Position numbers and translations under genes: made by a program. Shown here one piece after another: positions 43,043 to 51,662 of a stretch of 64,000 bases of DNA. This DNA comes from Pseudosulfitobacter pseudonitzschiae (lineage in GTDB: Bacteria > Pseudomonadota > Alphaproteobacteria > Rhodobacterales > Rhodobacteraceae): the NCBI RefSeq assembly GCF_900129395.1, contig NZ_FQVP01000001.1, forward strand, positions 124,001-188,000, written 5' to 3'. Positions within the stretch are counted from its first letter, which is position 1. The number at the start of each line of letters is the position of its first letter. The notes below the pieces were generated by a model. It had not been told where the DNA came from. It saw only the letters and a list, made by a program, of their open reading frames with translations, and made no database searches.

Positions 43043-43381
43043 ATGACCTATATCGTCAACGATGCCTGCATCGCCTGCAAATACACCAACTGCGTCGAAG
43101 TCTGTCCCGTGGACTGCTTCTACGAAGGCGAGAATATGCTGGTGATTCACCCCGATGAATGCATCGACTGCGGCGTCTGCGAGCCAGAATGCCCCGCCGA
43201 CGCGATCCGCCCCGACACCGAGCCGGACATGGAGAAATGGGTGGAGTTCAACCGCAAATATGCCGAACTGTGGCCGGTCATCATCACCAAGAAGGACCAG
43301 CTGCCCGAAGCGGAAGAGCGGGATGGCGAAGAGGGCAAGCTGGAGAAGTATTTCTCGGAAGCGCCCGGCGAGGGCGGTTGA
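43043..43381 (+). CDS. fdxA: 7Fe ferredoxin (3Fe-4S/4Fe-4S)
   Basis: 112 residues. Cysteines fall at 9, 12, 17, 21, 25, 40, 43, 46 and 50. By analogy with Azotobacter ferredoxin I, the 3Fe-4S cluster uses Cys9, 17 and 50 and the 4Fe-4S cluster uses Cys21, 40, 43 and 46; Cys12 and 25 are free. The C-terminal extension is acidic. The electron partner is unknown. In this family fdxA usually precedes carD, as here. Confidence 0.95.
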   Translation: MTYIVNDACIACKYTNCVEVCPVDCFYEGENMLVIHPDECIDCGVCEPECPADAIRPDTEPDMEKWVEFNRKYAELWPVIITKKDQLPEAEERDGEEGKLEKYFSEAPGEGG

Positions 43382-43685
43382 GCGAATCACTTGGCGGTTC
43401 CCAGGCGTTTCCGGGGCCGCAAAAACCTGTAAAATCCGTCCCAAAGCCCTTAAACGCTTTGGGAAACGTGAAATTGACCCAAGGTGAACTTTCGCAGGCC
43501 CCATTTTTGTGGTATGATGATGCTTGTATGAAACGACAGATGCAGCATTCATCCTTGGCCCGCCACTGGCCCGAACTTTAAATCACCGATCCGATTCCGA
43601 TTGCGGTACGGCCCATGAGGGGCATGCCACGGTTGGTTTTTCGCGTCTGACCCCCAAATGTTGCAACCTGTTTGCGAGGATAAAC
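43382..43685 (+). other. Intergenic region fdxA-carD
   Basis: 304 bp. No gene is convincing. A -10-like TATGAT at 43513-43518 could belong to a carD promoter, but the -35 is poor. Confidence 0.4.
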
Positions 43686-44207
43686 ATGACAAAATCCAAA
43701 TCTCTTGACTTCCGCCCGAACGAATTTGTCGTCTACCCCGCCCACGGCGTTGGGCAGATCGTGTCGATCGAAGAGCAGGAAGTTGCCGGCATCTCGCTGG
43801 AACTGTTCGTCATCTCCTTCGAGAAAGACAAGATGACCCTGCGGGTGCCGACGCACAAAGCGACCGAAATCGGTATGCGCGCACTGTCCAGCCCCGACGT
43901 GATCAACCTGGCCATGAAGACCCTCAAGGGCAAGGCCAAGGTGAAACGCGCCATGTGGTCGCGCCGCGCGCAGGAATACGAGCAAAAGATCAACTCGGGC
44001 GACCTGATCGCGATTGCCGAAGTGGTCCGCGACCTGCACCGCACCGACGACCAGCGCGAGCAAAGCTATTCCGAACGTCAGCTTTACGAGGCGGCGCTGG
44101 AACGCCTGACCCGCGAAGTGGCCGCTGTCAGCGGTGGCGACGAAATGGCCGCATCGAAAGAGATCAACGACGTTCTGGTCAGCCGCGCCCCACCGGCAGC
44201 CGCATAA
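43686..44207 (+). CDS. carD: CarD-family transcriptional regulator
   Basis: 173 residues. The N-terminal RNA polymerase-interacting domain (DFRPNEFVVYPAHGVGQIVSIEEQEV) and a helical DNA-contact domain (LKGKAKVKRAMWSRRAQEYEQKI) match CarD. CarD stabilises open complexes at many housekeeping promoters in Rhodobacter. ATG 43686 has GAGGA upstream; the in-frame extension upstream is not family-like. Confidence 0.93.
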   Translation: MTKSKSLDFRPNEFVVYPAHGVGQIVSIEEQEVAGISLELFVISFEKDKMTLRVPTHKATEIGMRALSSPDVINLAMKTLKGKAKVKRAMWSRRAQEYEQKINSGDLIAIAEVVRDLHRTDDQREQSYSERQLYEAALERLTREVAAVSGGDEMAASKEINDVLVSRAPPAAA

Positions 44208-44235
44208 ACGACGCCACGTTCAACAGGGTGGCAAG

Positions 44236-44265
44236 GCCGCGTCCCGAACAGGGGTGCGGCTTTTT
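44236..44265 (+). terminator. Intrinsic terminator after carD
   Basis: Stem GCCGC...GCGGC, supported inside by CCC/GGG pairing, followed directly by TTTTT. Confidence 0.82.
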
Positions 44266-44498
44266 CGTTTCAGGGGGGAATGCGTGTCGGCGGTCAATAA
44301 GAAACGAAATGACCTTTGCCGTGATTTGGGCCAAAGTCTTGTTGTATTTACCAACATTTATCGCTTGTGAATTTGCAAAGGTGCCGCTCCTATAGCATAG
44401 GCATGTTGCCGGGTGAGATCTCAACCACATTCCCTGTCGGCGGGGAATATCAGGGCTTTGATGTGACCTTGGTTAATAATGCAAATGCGGAGTGCGAG

Positions 44499-45512
44499 AT
44501 GCCGAAGAGACTCATGAAAATCGATTTGGTAGATCGGTTCTCGCCTATTCTTCCTGAACCGCTCGCCCAGGCGCTCATCGGGTTTGTCTGCGCCGCATTG
44601 GCTGTCCTGGCACGCGGTGCCGTTGACGTCATTTTTCCCTATGCCGGGCCTTTCGCATTGACCTTCCCCTTTGTGCTCTTCGCCACGCTGTTCGGGCGAT
44701 GGGGGGCCGGTATCGGAGTCATGTGCTTTTCCGCCGTATATGCATGGTACTACGTCCTGCCCGTCACCCAATCCTTTACCTTCGAAGATCCCCGCGACGG
44801 GCCTCGGGTCATAGTCAACGTATTCTCCGGGTTTCTCATTGTTCTGCTTGCAGAGTATTTCCGGCGTTTTGTCCGAAACGTTTTGCTGGAACGCGATGCA
44901 ATTGCGGAAGAACGGCGGCTTTTGCTTGAGGAACTGGATCACCGGGTGAAAAACAATTTCACCATGGTAAGTGCCATGGTGCGGATGGAATTGCAGGCCG
45001 CCCCCGAAGAAGCCGCCGCGTCGCTGCGCACCATTCAGGGCCGGGTGGAAAGCATCGCACGCGCCCACGAATCTCTTTACCGTGGCGATGGCGACATTGG
45101 CGCGGTCGCGATGCGTCCGTATCTGTCAAACCTCTGTGCATCTCTGAATACCGCGTATTTCCAGGGCCGGAATACCATCGTCGCCGATGTCTGCGACGTG
45201 CCCCTGCCACGGGATGAAGCGGTTGCGATTGGCCTCGTCGTCAACGAGCTGTGTGTAAATGCCTCGAAACACGCATTTCCCGAAAGGGAGGACGGGCGGG
45301 TCGAGGTCAAAATGGAAAACACCGCCGAGGCCATTGTCGTGTCCGTGTCCGACAACGGTGTCGGAATGAAAGGGGAAGCGGTGCGCGAGGGAAGCCTGGG
45401 GCAAAGACTCATCACCGCGTTCTCTGCGCAAGCCGGTGGGTCGATCGAACGTGTCGATCTGGATGTCGGTACAAAATTCCAGCTCGTGCTGCCGAAAAAA
45501 CAGGTGGCTTAA
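44499..45512 (+). CDS. HisKA_2/HWE-type sensor histidine kinase with DUF4118
   Basis: 337 residues. Four hydrophobic segments at ~25-125 match the KdpD-like DUF4118 membrane domain (PYAGPFALTFPFVLFATLFG, VNVFSGFLIVLLAEYF). The phosphoacceptor His is in EELDHRVKNNFTMVSAM, and the ATPase has NELCVNASKHAF and VSDNGVGM. No extracellular sensing loop is evident. The start at 44499 has GGAG about 6 nt upstream; upstream in-frame starts at 44403 and 44367 are less likely. No response regulator gene lies next to it. Confidence 0.85.
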   Translation: MPKRLMKIDLVDRFSPILPEPLAQALIGFVCAALAVLARGAVDVIFPYAGPFALTFPFVLFATLFGRWGAGIGVMCFSAVYAWYYVLPVTQSFTFEDPRDGPRVIVNVFSGFLIVLLAEYFRRFVRNVLLERDAIAEERRLLLEELDHRVKNNFTMVSAMVRMELQAAPEEAAASLRTIQGRVESIARAHESLYRGDGDIGAVAMRPYLSNLCASLNTAYFQGRNTIVADVCDVPLPRDEAVAIGLVVNELCVNASKHAFPEREDGRVEVKMENTAEAIVVSVSDNGVGMKGEAVREGSLGQRLITAFSAQAGGSIERVDLDVGTKFQLVLPKKQVA

Positions 45513-45518
45513 CGGCCC

Positions 45519-46268
45519 CTAGGGGATCAGGGCCAGCAGGATCACCAGTTCGGCCAGTTGCTGCGCGGCGCCCAGAACATCCCCGGTCTGCCCGCCGATC
45601 TTGGCCTGTGCCAGCGCGGCCAGCCCGCCCACGGCCAGCGCAGCCAGCACCAGCGCCCAGATCACGCCCCAGCCTGCAACCACCAGCGCCAGTACGACCG
45701 CGATGCCCAGAGCGGCCAGCGCCACGGACGGCGATGGCCGCCCCACCTGATGCGACAGCCCCGTGCGCCGCGCCTGTGGCATCCACGCCATCAGCACAGG
45801 CAACACCCCCCGCGACAACACCGCAGCCGCCACCATCGGGCCGACGCCCACCGCCAACGTGGCACTCAGCGCCATCCAGCGCAGGCCGACCCCCAGACCC
45901 AGCGCCAGCACGCCATAGGTGCCGATGCGGCTGTCCTTCATGATCTCCAGCCGCCGCGCGGGCTCGAACCCGCCCCAAAAGCCATCGGCGGTGTCCGCCA
46001 GCCCGTCCTCGTGCATCGCACCGCAGGTGACGATCAACGTGGCCAGCATCAGCCCCGCCGTCACCGGCACGGGCAGGCCTGCCGCCATGCACAGCCAGCC
46101 GATCACCGCTGCAACCAGAGCCACCGCCAGACCCGCCAGCGGAAAGGCCCAGACCGCCTGTGCCTGCCGGGCAAAGGCCGCTGATGGCGCGTGCGGCAAG
46201 GGCAGGCGGGTCAACAGGGCCAGCGCCACGATCACCTCCCATGCGCGGCTGTTGTCGTCTTTGATCAT
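45519..46268 (-). CDS. cobS: Adenosylcobinamide-GDP ribazoletransferase
   Basis: 249 residues, a polytopic membrane protein of the CobS/CobV family. The active-site region [18 protein letters not shown] and [12 protein letters not shown] are conserved. It joins adenosylcobinamide-GDP with alpha-ribazole in the last stages of cobalamin assembly. It is divergent from cobT with an 84-bp gap, and the two gene products act in sequence. The kinase gene upstream is convergent and ends 6 bp away. Confidence 0.94.
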   Translation of the reverse strand: MIKDDNSRAWEVIVALALLTRLPLPHAPSAAFARQAQAVWAFPLAGLAVALVAAVIGWLCMAAGLPVPVTAGLMLATLIVTCGAMHEDGLADTADGFWGGFEPARRLEIMKDSRIGTYGVLALGLGVGLRWMALSATLAVGVGPMVAAAVLSRGVLPVLMAWMPQARRTGLSHQVGRPSPSVALAALGIAVVLALVVAGWGVIWALVLAALAVGGLAALAQAKIGGQTGDVLGAAQQLAELVILLALIP

Positions 46269-46352
46269 CGCGGTGCCTTTGCTGCGCTTGTTCTATGCGC
46301 ACCAACGGGTAAACAGGCCCCACCCCCGAGGCAAGCAAAAGGATTTTGCGCA

Positions 46353-47363
46353 ATGGCACCTGAATTCGAGACACTGGACGCGTTCGCCGCGCTGATGCGC
46401 ACGGCCCCCGGCCCGGACACGGCAGCCCAGGCAGGGGCCACCGCGCGCAATGGCCAGCTGACGAAACCCCCCGGCTCGCTGGGGCGGCTTGAGGACCTGG
46501 CGATCTGGTACGGCGCATGGCGCGGGATGGAGCGGCCCGTTCTGGTCGCGCCGCAGATCGTGATCTTTGCAGGCAACCACGGCGTTGCGGCGCGGGGCGT
46601 GTCGGCCTTTCCACCCGAGGTCACGGCGCAGATGGTCGGCAATTTTCAGGCCGGCGGTGCCGCGATCAACCAACTGGCCCGCACCTTTGGCGCACGGATG
46701 CAGGTCGCGGCGCTGGAACTGGACCGGCCCACGGCGGATTTCACCGAAAGCGAAGCCTTGGGCGCGGCGGATTGCGTCGCCGCCCTGCGCACGGGCTGGG
46801 ATGCGGTGGACCCGACCTCGGACCTGCTGGTGGTGGGCGAGATGGGCATCGGCAACACCACGGCGGCGGCGGCAATTGCAGCGGCCCTGTACGGCGGCGG
46901 CGGCGAAGCGTGGGTCGGGCGTGGCACCGGCGTGGATGACGCGGGGATGGCGGTCAAACGCGATGTGGTGGACGCGGGGCTGAAACGCCACGGCGATGTG
47001 CGCGGGCTTGCGGCGCTCTCTGCCTTTGGCGGGCGCGAAATGGCGGCGATGGCCGGTGCTATGGTGCGCGCACGGATCGAAGGCATTCCGCTGATCCTCG
47101 ACGGTTTCATCTGCTGTGCCGCCGCAGCCTGTCTGGAAACAGAAGTGCCCGGCGCGCTGGACCACGCGGTTGCGGGACATCAAAGCGACGAGGCCGCACA
47201 TGGCAAGCTGTTGGCGGAACTGGGCAAGCCCCCGCTGCTGCAACTGGACCTGCGCCTGGGCGAAGGCTCGGGCGCTGCGCTGGCGATCGGCGTTCTGCAA
47301 GGCGCGGTGGCCTGCCTGAGCGGCATGGCGACCTTTGCCGAAGCCGGCGTGTCGGCGGGCTGA
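46353..47363 (+). CDS. cobT: Nicotinate-nucleotide:dimethylbenzimidazole phosphoribosyltransferase
   Basis: 336 residues. CobT signatures include [54 protein letters not shown] and the catalytic Glu in [11 protein letters not shown]. It makes alpha-ribazole phosphate for the lower ligand of cobalamin. ATG 46353 has AAGGA about 9 nt upstream. It is followed by an SGNH hydrolase gene 3 bp after the stop. Confidence 0.94.
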   Translation: MAPEFETLDAFAALMRTAPGPDTAAQAGATARNGQLTKPPGSLGRLEDLAIWYGAWRGMERPVLVAPQIVIFAGNHGVAARGVSAFPPEVTAQMVGNFQAGGAAINQLARTFGARMQVAALELDRPTADFTESEALGAADCVAALRTGWDAVDPTSDLLVVGEMGIGNTTAAAAIAAALYGGGGEAWVGRGTGVDDAGMAVKRDVVDAGLKRHGDVRGLAALSAFGGREMAAMAGAMVRARIEGIPLILDGFICCAAAACLETEVPGALDHAVAGHQSDEAAHGKLLAELGKPPLLQLDLRLGEGSGAALAIGVLQGAVACLSGMATFAEAGVSAG

Positions 47364-47366
47364 GAG

Positions 47367-48065
47367 ATGAAACGCGGCGCGGTGCTTGCGTTGCTGCCGG
47401 TGCTCGCCGCACAGGGGCTGTGGGTGCGCGCACGGGTGCCGCGCCTGGCCGAGGCGGACGGACCACGCAAGGGTCGCCTTGGGTCCGGCGCGCCCCTGCG
47501 GGTGCTGATCCTGGGCGACAGTTCAGCGGCGGGTGTGGGCGTTGCGATGCAGGATGAGGCGCTGTCGGGGCAACTGGCGGCGCGACTGGGCAGCACACGC
47601 GAGGTGACGTGGGAACTGCACGCACGCAGCGGGGCGACGACGGCGCAGGTGCTGGCCGAGCTGCAGGAGGCGGCGATGGGGCGCTTTGACGTGGCGGTCG
47701 TGGGGCTGGGGGTGAACGACTGCAAGAACGGCGTGCCGCTGGCGCGCTGGGTGGCGCAGTCTTGTACACTTTATGACCTTTTACGTACCAAATGCGGTGT
47801 GCGGCTGATCTGCGCCTCGGCCCTGCCGCCGATGGGCGATCTGCCCGCCCTGCCGCGCCCGCTGTCCACGGTCATGGCGGCGCGGGCGGCGGTCTTTGAT
47901 GCGGCGCTGATCGACATGGCAAAGCAGATGCCAGACCTGCGCCGCGTGCGTCCCGATATTGCCATCAACGCGCAGGTCATGGCGGCGGACGGGTTTCACC
48001 CCGGACCCCTGGTCTATGCCGCATGGGCCGAGGCCGTGGCCGCAGAGGTCGCGGCGCTATCCTAA
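47367..48065 (+). CDS. SGNH/GDSL hydrolase
   Basis: 232 residues. Block I is ILGDSSAAG with the catalytic Ser, block III is GLGVNDCKNG, and block V is DGFHPG with the catalytic Asp and His. A short hydrophobic N-terminus may be a membrane anchor or signal peptide. Substrate unknown (lipid or acetyl ester). It starts 3 bp after cobT. Confidence 0.85.
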   Translation: MKRGAVLALLPVLAAQGLWVRARVPRLAEADGPRKGRLGSGAPLRVLILGDSSAAGVGVAMQDEALSGQLAARLGSTREVTWELHARSGATTAQVLAELQEAAMGRFDVAVVGLGVNDCKNGVPLARWVAQSCTLYDLLRTKCGVRLICASALPPMGDLPALPRPLSTVMAARAAVFDAALIDMAKQMPDLRRVRPDIAINAQVMAADGFHPGPLVYAAWAEAVAAEVAALS

Positions 48066-48098
48066 GGAATGCGGCGCTGACGCGCCACGCGATGTTTT

Positions 48099-48119
48099 GC
48101 AGCCCCCTCCGGGGGCTGC
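48099..48119 (+). terminator. 9-bp hairpin in convergent gap (repeat family)
   Basis: GCAGCCCCC-TCC-GGGGGCTGC, a strong stem between the SGNH hydrolase stop and the antiporter stop. It starts a longer element that ends in GGCCAAAAGAAA, like the 21.9 kb and 27.6 kb repeats. It probably ends transcription from both sides. Confidence 0.6.
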
Positions 48120-48158
48120 GTGCCTCCGGCGGGGATTTTTCGGGCCAAAAGAAAGCGA
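48120..48158 (+). repeat. Degenerate intergenic box repeat after hairpin
   Basis: GCCTCCGGCGGGGATTTTT is followed by CGGGCCAAAAGAAA. It has the same order as the copies near 21.9 and 27.6 kb. No coding content. Confidence 0.4.
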
Positions 48159-48160
48159 GG

Positions 48161-50020
48161 TCAGGCGCGTTTCTTTTCCGGTTCGCGTGACAGCAGGGCG
48201 GTTTCGAGGTCGCGTTGCAGTTCCTTGGCGCGCGCGACGTATTCCTTGTTCTGCTCGATCTTCACGCCCGGTTTCCACAGCGCCGCCAGTTGCCGCACGG
48301 TGTTGCGGTCGTGGTGGTAGAAGACGCGCTCGGCTTCGGCGGCCTCGTATTCTGAAAGGCCCACGTTTTCCAACACATAGCGACCTGCGCGCAGCGAGCT
48401 GTCGAACATTTCGCGCACGATGTCATTGGCCCCTGCCTGATACAGGCGGTAGGTGTGGGTGCGGTCATAGGCGCGTGCGACGATGTGCAGGTCCGGGCGC
48501 AGCTTGCGGGCATAGGTGGTCAGTTTGATCGCGGCCTCTGGATCGTCAAGTGCGACGACCAGGACGCGTGCGTCCTTGATGCCTGCGGCCATCAGGATGT
48601 CGGGGCGGGTGGGATCGCCCAGGAAGCCCTTGACGCCAAAGCGGCGCATCAGTTGGATGGTTTCCATGTCGTGGTCCAGCACCACGGTGGCAAAGCCCGA
48701 TCCCTGCACCAGCCAGTTGACGATCTGGCCAAAGCGGCCGATGCCCGCGATGATCACCGGGCCTTCCTCGTCGATCTCGTCGGGTTCATAGGCGGTGCTG
48801 CCGTCGGTCATGTGGCGGCTGATGACCTCGTAGAGGATGAACAGCAGCGGCGTGATCAGCATCGAAAGCGCGATCACCAGCAGCAGGATTTCCGCGATGC
48901 CGGTGGGCAGGATGCCCTGGCCCACGGAAAAGCTGACCAGCACAAAGCCGAATTCGCCCGCCTGTGCCAGCGACAGGGCAAACAGCCAGCGGTCGCGGCC
49001 CTTGATGCGGAACACCATGGCCAGCCCCCACAGGATCGCCCCCTTGAGCAGGATCACCAGCAGCGCCATCGACAGGATCGCAGGCGCGTTGCCAAAGAGC
49101 AGCGGAAAGTTGATGCCCGAACCGACGGTGATGAAGAACAGGCCCAGCAGCAGCCCCTTGAACGGTTCAAGGTCGGTTTCCAGCTCGTGACGGAATTCCG
49201 AGCTGGCCAGGACCACACCGGCCAGGAATGCGCCCAGGGCGGGCGACAGGCCCACCAGCATCATCAGGAACGAGATGCCGACCACGATCAGCAGCGCCAG
49301 CGCCGTGTACATCTCGCGCAGGCGGGAGGCGTGGATAAAGCGGAACACGGGCCGCGTGAGGAAGATGCCCGCCAGGATCACCGCGGCAATCGCGCCGATG
49401 GTCACCAGCGTGACGCCCCATGCGGGCAGCCCTTCGACCAGGCTCATGCTGTGGTGATCGTCCGTGGCCAGCGTGATGGCGCCGTTTTCGGCCAGTTTCA
49501 TCGGGACTGTGACCGCGATCAGCGGCAGGAATGCCAGGATCGGGATCACCGCGATGTCCTGCGTCAGCAGCACCGAAAACACCGAGCGCCCGCCGTTGGT
49601 CTGCATCAGCCCCTTTTCCGACAGGGTTTGCAGCACGATGGCGGTCGAGGACAGCGACAGGGTCAGGCCAATCGCCAGCGCGACGCCCCATGGTTGGTCA
49701 TAGGCCATGGCCACACCCATCAACACCAGCGTGGACAGGGCGACCTGCAAACCGCCCAGACCCAGCAGCTTGTGGCGCATGTCCCACAGGGCGCGCGGTT
49801 CCAGTTCCAGGCCGATCAGGAACAGCATCATCACCACGCCAAACTCGGCAAAGTGTTGCAGGCTTTCGGTTTCCGATCCCACAAGGCCCAGCACGGGGCC
49901 GATCAGGATACCCGCCGTCAAATAGCCCAGCACCGAGCCCAGCCCAAGGCGGGCGGCAATCGGCACGGCAATGACGGCGGCAAGCAGATAGATCGAGGCC
50001 TGGTAAAGAAAGCCTTCCAT
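48161..50020 (-). CDS. Kef/YbaL-type monovalent cation:proton antiporter (CPA2) with RCK
   Basis: 619 residues. The CPA2 membrane domain spans ~1-390 with about twelve helices (GVVMMLFLIGLELEPRALW, SLSSTAIVLQTLSEKGL). An RCK/TrkA-N domain follows (VIIAGIGRFGQIVNWLVQGSG, VVLDHD). It exports K+ or Na+ in exchange for H+, gated by NAD(H)-type ligand binding to the RCK. The closest relatives seem to be YbaL/KefB. No ancillary KefF/G flavoprotein gene is nearby. The start at 50020 has AGGAGC about 9 nt upstream. Confidence 0.9.
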   Translation of the reverse strand: MEGFLYQASIYLLAAVIAVPIAARLGLGSVLGYLTAGILIGPVLGLVGSETESLQHFAEFGVVMMLFLIGLELEPRALWDMRHKLLGLGGLQVALSTLVLMGVAMAYDQPWGVALAIGLTLSLSSTAIVLQTLSEKGLMQTNGGRSVFSVLLTQDIAVIPILAFLPLIAVTVPMKLAENGAITLATDDHHSMSLVEGLPAWGVTLVTIGAIAAVILAGIFLTRPVFRFIHASRLREMYTALALLIVVGISFLMMLVGLSPALGAFLAGVVLASSEFRHELETDLEPFKGLLLGLFFITVGSGINFPLLFGNAPAILSMALLVILLKGAILWGLAMVFRIKGRDRWLFALSLAQAGEFGFVLVSFSVGQGILPTGIAEILLLVIALSMLITPLLFILYEVISRHMTDGSTAYEPDEIDEEGPVIIAGIGRFGQIVNWLVQGSGFATVVLDHDMETIQLMRRFGVKGFLGDPTRPDILMAAGIKDARVLVVALDDPEAAIKLTTYARKLRPDLHIVARAYDRTHTYRLYQAGANDIVREMFDSSLRAGRYVLENVGLSEYEAAEAERVFYHHDRNTVRQLAALWKPGVKIEQNKEYVARAKELQRDLETALLSREPEKKRA

Positions 50021-50259
50021 GGGCGCGGGCTCCTGGTGCTGGGTTGGCTGCATATTGGCGGGGAATGCCACGAAGGACAACGGCAATGGCTGCGGTTCTG
50101 TTCTATGTCAGGTGGATTTGATCTTTGCGTCATCAACGGGGCCGAAGTGGAAGACCGGAGGTTGGTGGGGATTGTAGCGAAGGTCGGGTTTGAGGCCATA
50201 TTGAACCCTGGCCGCACAACTGTCAGGATTGTTGTTGAACTGAAAACGAGCCATCCAGC

Positions 50260-50655
50260 ATGAAGCTTCTCAGAAATTACCAGATTTTCAGAGCCCAACG
50301 TCTAGCCGCAAAAGGTGACTTCATCACGGCAAGAAATATCACCAACGCGCTTGTTGCGAAATTTCCGAGATCGGTAGGCTACAACTTGTTTAATGCTGAC
50401 ATTGATTTGTTCGCTGGAGACACCACAAGTGCATTGGATCGTTATGAAATTTGCAAGGAGCTTGTTGAAGTGAGCTCTGAGATGTCATTTCGTAACAAGC
50501 GCTTTTACAACGCATACATTAATTTTCGCCAGATCGCTATCGACCATCACTTGGCGGGGCACGAATGGCCAGAATGGAGCGAATTCGCGATGCTCGTGAA
50601 CGTACTGGATGCAGATAGGAACATCAAAAACCTCTTTCTGCTCCCTACTAAGTAG
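50260..50655 (+). CDS. AT-rich orphan protein, unknown function
   Basis: 131 residues, helical and basic N-terminally (MKLLRNYQIFRAQRLAAKG), with TPR-like spacing (SVGYNLFNADIDLFAGDTTSALDRYEICKE). No family recognised. The gene is clearly AT-richer than its surroundings: 24 of the 60 bases at 50461-50520 are G or C, against well over 60% GC around. This suggests recent acquisition or a low-selection gene. No good ribosome site is visible. Confidence 0.55.
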   Translation: MKLLRNYQIFRAQRLAAKGDFITARNITNALVAKFPRSVGYNLFNADIDLFAGDTTSALDRYEICKELVEVSSEMSFRNKRFYNAYINFRQIAIDHHLAGHEWPEWSEFAMLVNVLDADRNIKNLFLLPTK

Positions 50656-51056
50656 CCAGTTGCGCATGGTCCGCTTTGTCCGCATAGCTGCCGTTGGCTG
50701 TCAGGTTCGGCACCGATCATGTTTGCGGGAGCGGCAAAAGTCCGCTTTGAGGCCAGAGTGACCTTGCCACTGAGGGCAGCGCCCGACCGCGGGTGGGCAT
50801 CTGAACGTTTGTGGGAGCCACTTTATTTCTAATCTTTGGCGTGTGGGTGAAGAGGTGCTAGCCGGTGAGGAAGCGCCCGCCCGTCACGCCAGAGGCGTGC
50901 CGACTATTCACGGCGCACCTTTGGTGCGACGGGCGGTCGGGCGCTGCCCGGCGGCACTGCGTGCCTTGATTCCGGGCTTTGGTGGACGTCCGCTCCGTCC
51001 GCCATACGCTGACCAGCGTCGGCATTTTGAATGGCCGCTCCGGCTCCGACGTTGGT
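50656..51056 (+). other. Intergenic stretch with structured element
   Basis: 401 bp between the orphan gene and the Lrp gene stop. It contains the 72-nt cloverleaf at 50873-50944 and further short hairpins to 50965. Short open frames here are not supported. Confidence 0.55.
50873..50944 (+). ncRNA. Cloverleaf-forming element (function unknown)
   Basis: GCGCCCG (50873-50879) pairs with CGGGCGC (50938-50944). CCCGTC (50880-50885) pairs with GACGGG (50928-50933), leaving a CGGT bulge. Three hairpins lie between with no unpaired base: ACGCC-AGA-GGCGT, GCCG-ACTATTCA-CGGC and GCACC-TTT-GGTGC. The same outer bases can form CGGGC-GCT-GCCCG (50938-50950) instead, so two folds compete. It could be a structured RNA or a DNA repeat element; neither is proven. 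Confidence 0.4.
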
Positions 51057-51512
51057 CTAGGTCGGCAGGGGGCCGTCGCGTTTCAGTTGGTCCATCACGA
51101 TCTGGCTGTGCACCCGTGCGACGGCCGGATGCGGCAACAGCACCTCGTGGATCAGCGCGTTCAGCGCGGGCAGGTCGGCGCAGAACACCCGCAACAGGTA
51201 ATCGGCATCGCCGGTCATGGTCCAGGCACTCGTGATCTCGGGGCGGCTGCGCACCAGCCGGGCAAAGGCCGCCGAATGGTCCGGCCCGTGGGTGCCAAGG
51301 TGCACTTGCACGAACCCCTGCACGTTCAGCCCCAGCTTGGCCGGGTTCAGCCGGGCGGTGTAGCCTTCGATATAGCCCGCCGCCTCGAGCCGCTGGCGGC
51401 GGCGGCCGATCTGGCTGGGCGACAGGTGCAGCGTGTCGGCCAGCTCTTGCGCGGTGGCTTGGGCGTTCTTTTGCAGGGCTTCCAGAAGGCGGGTGTCGAG
51501 ATCGTCCAGCAT
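51057..51512 (-). CDS. Lrp/AsnC-family transcriptional regulator
   Basis: 151 residues. The N-terminal HTH reads DTRLLEALQKNAQATAQELADTLHLSPSQIGRRRQRLEAAGYI; the C-terminal RAM domain contains SAWTMTGDADYLLRVFCADLPALN. It is divergent from the 4-hydroxyphenylpyruvate dioxygenase gene with a 150-bp gap. It is therefore a likely local regulator responding to tyrosine, phenylalanine or a related amino acid. Confidence 0.88.
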   Translation of the reverse strand: MLDDLDTRLLEALQKNAQATAQELADTLHLSPSQIGRRRQRLEAAGYIEGYTARLNPAKLGLNVQGFVQVHLGTHGPDHSAAFARLVRSRPEITSAWTMTGDADYLLRVFCADLPALNALIHEVLLPHPAVARVHSQIVMDQLKRDGPLPT

Positions 51513-51662
51513 GGTGCGTGTTTTCCGTATCCATTTCGGCAATGATGCGTGAAATACGCGAATATGACCAGTGCCATGACCAATTATGCGCAGAAAACGC
51601 AAGGGCAACGGCCTATTCTTAATCCCAAGAGATATTCACCACATATTCAGGAGGGCTGCCCC

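Noticed and set aside
46269-46352. Cobalamin riboswitch between cobS and cobT
   Set aside because: The gap is only 84 bp, too short for the element, and no B12-box was recognised.
50843-51235. Open frame crossing the cloverleaf and the Lrp gene end
   Set aside because: Arg/Gly-rich translation without family features; it overlaps the real Lrp gene on the other strand.
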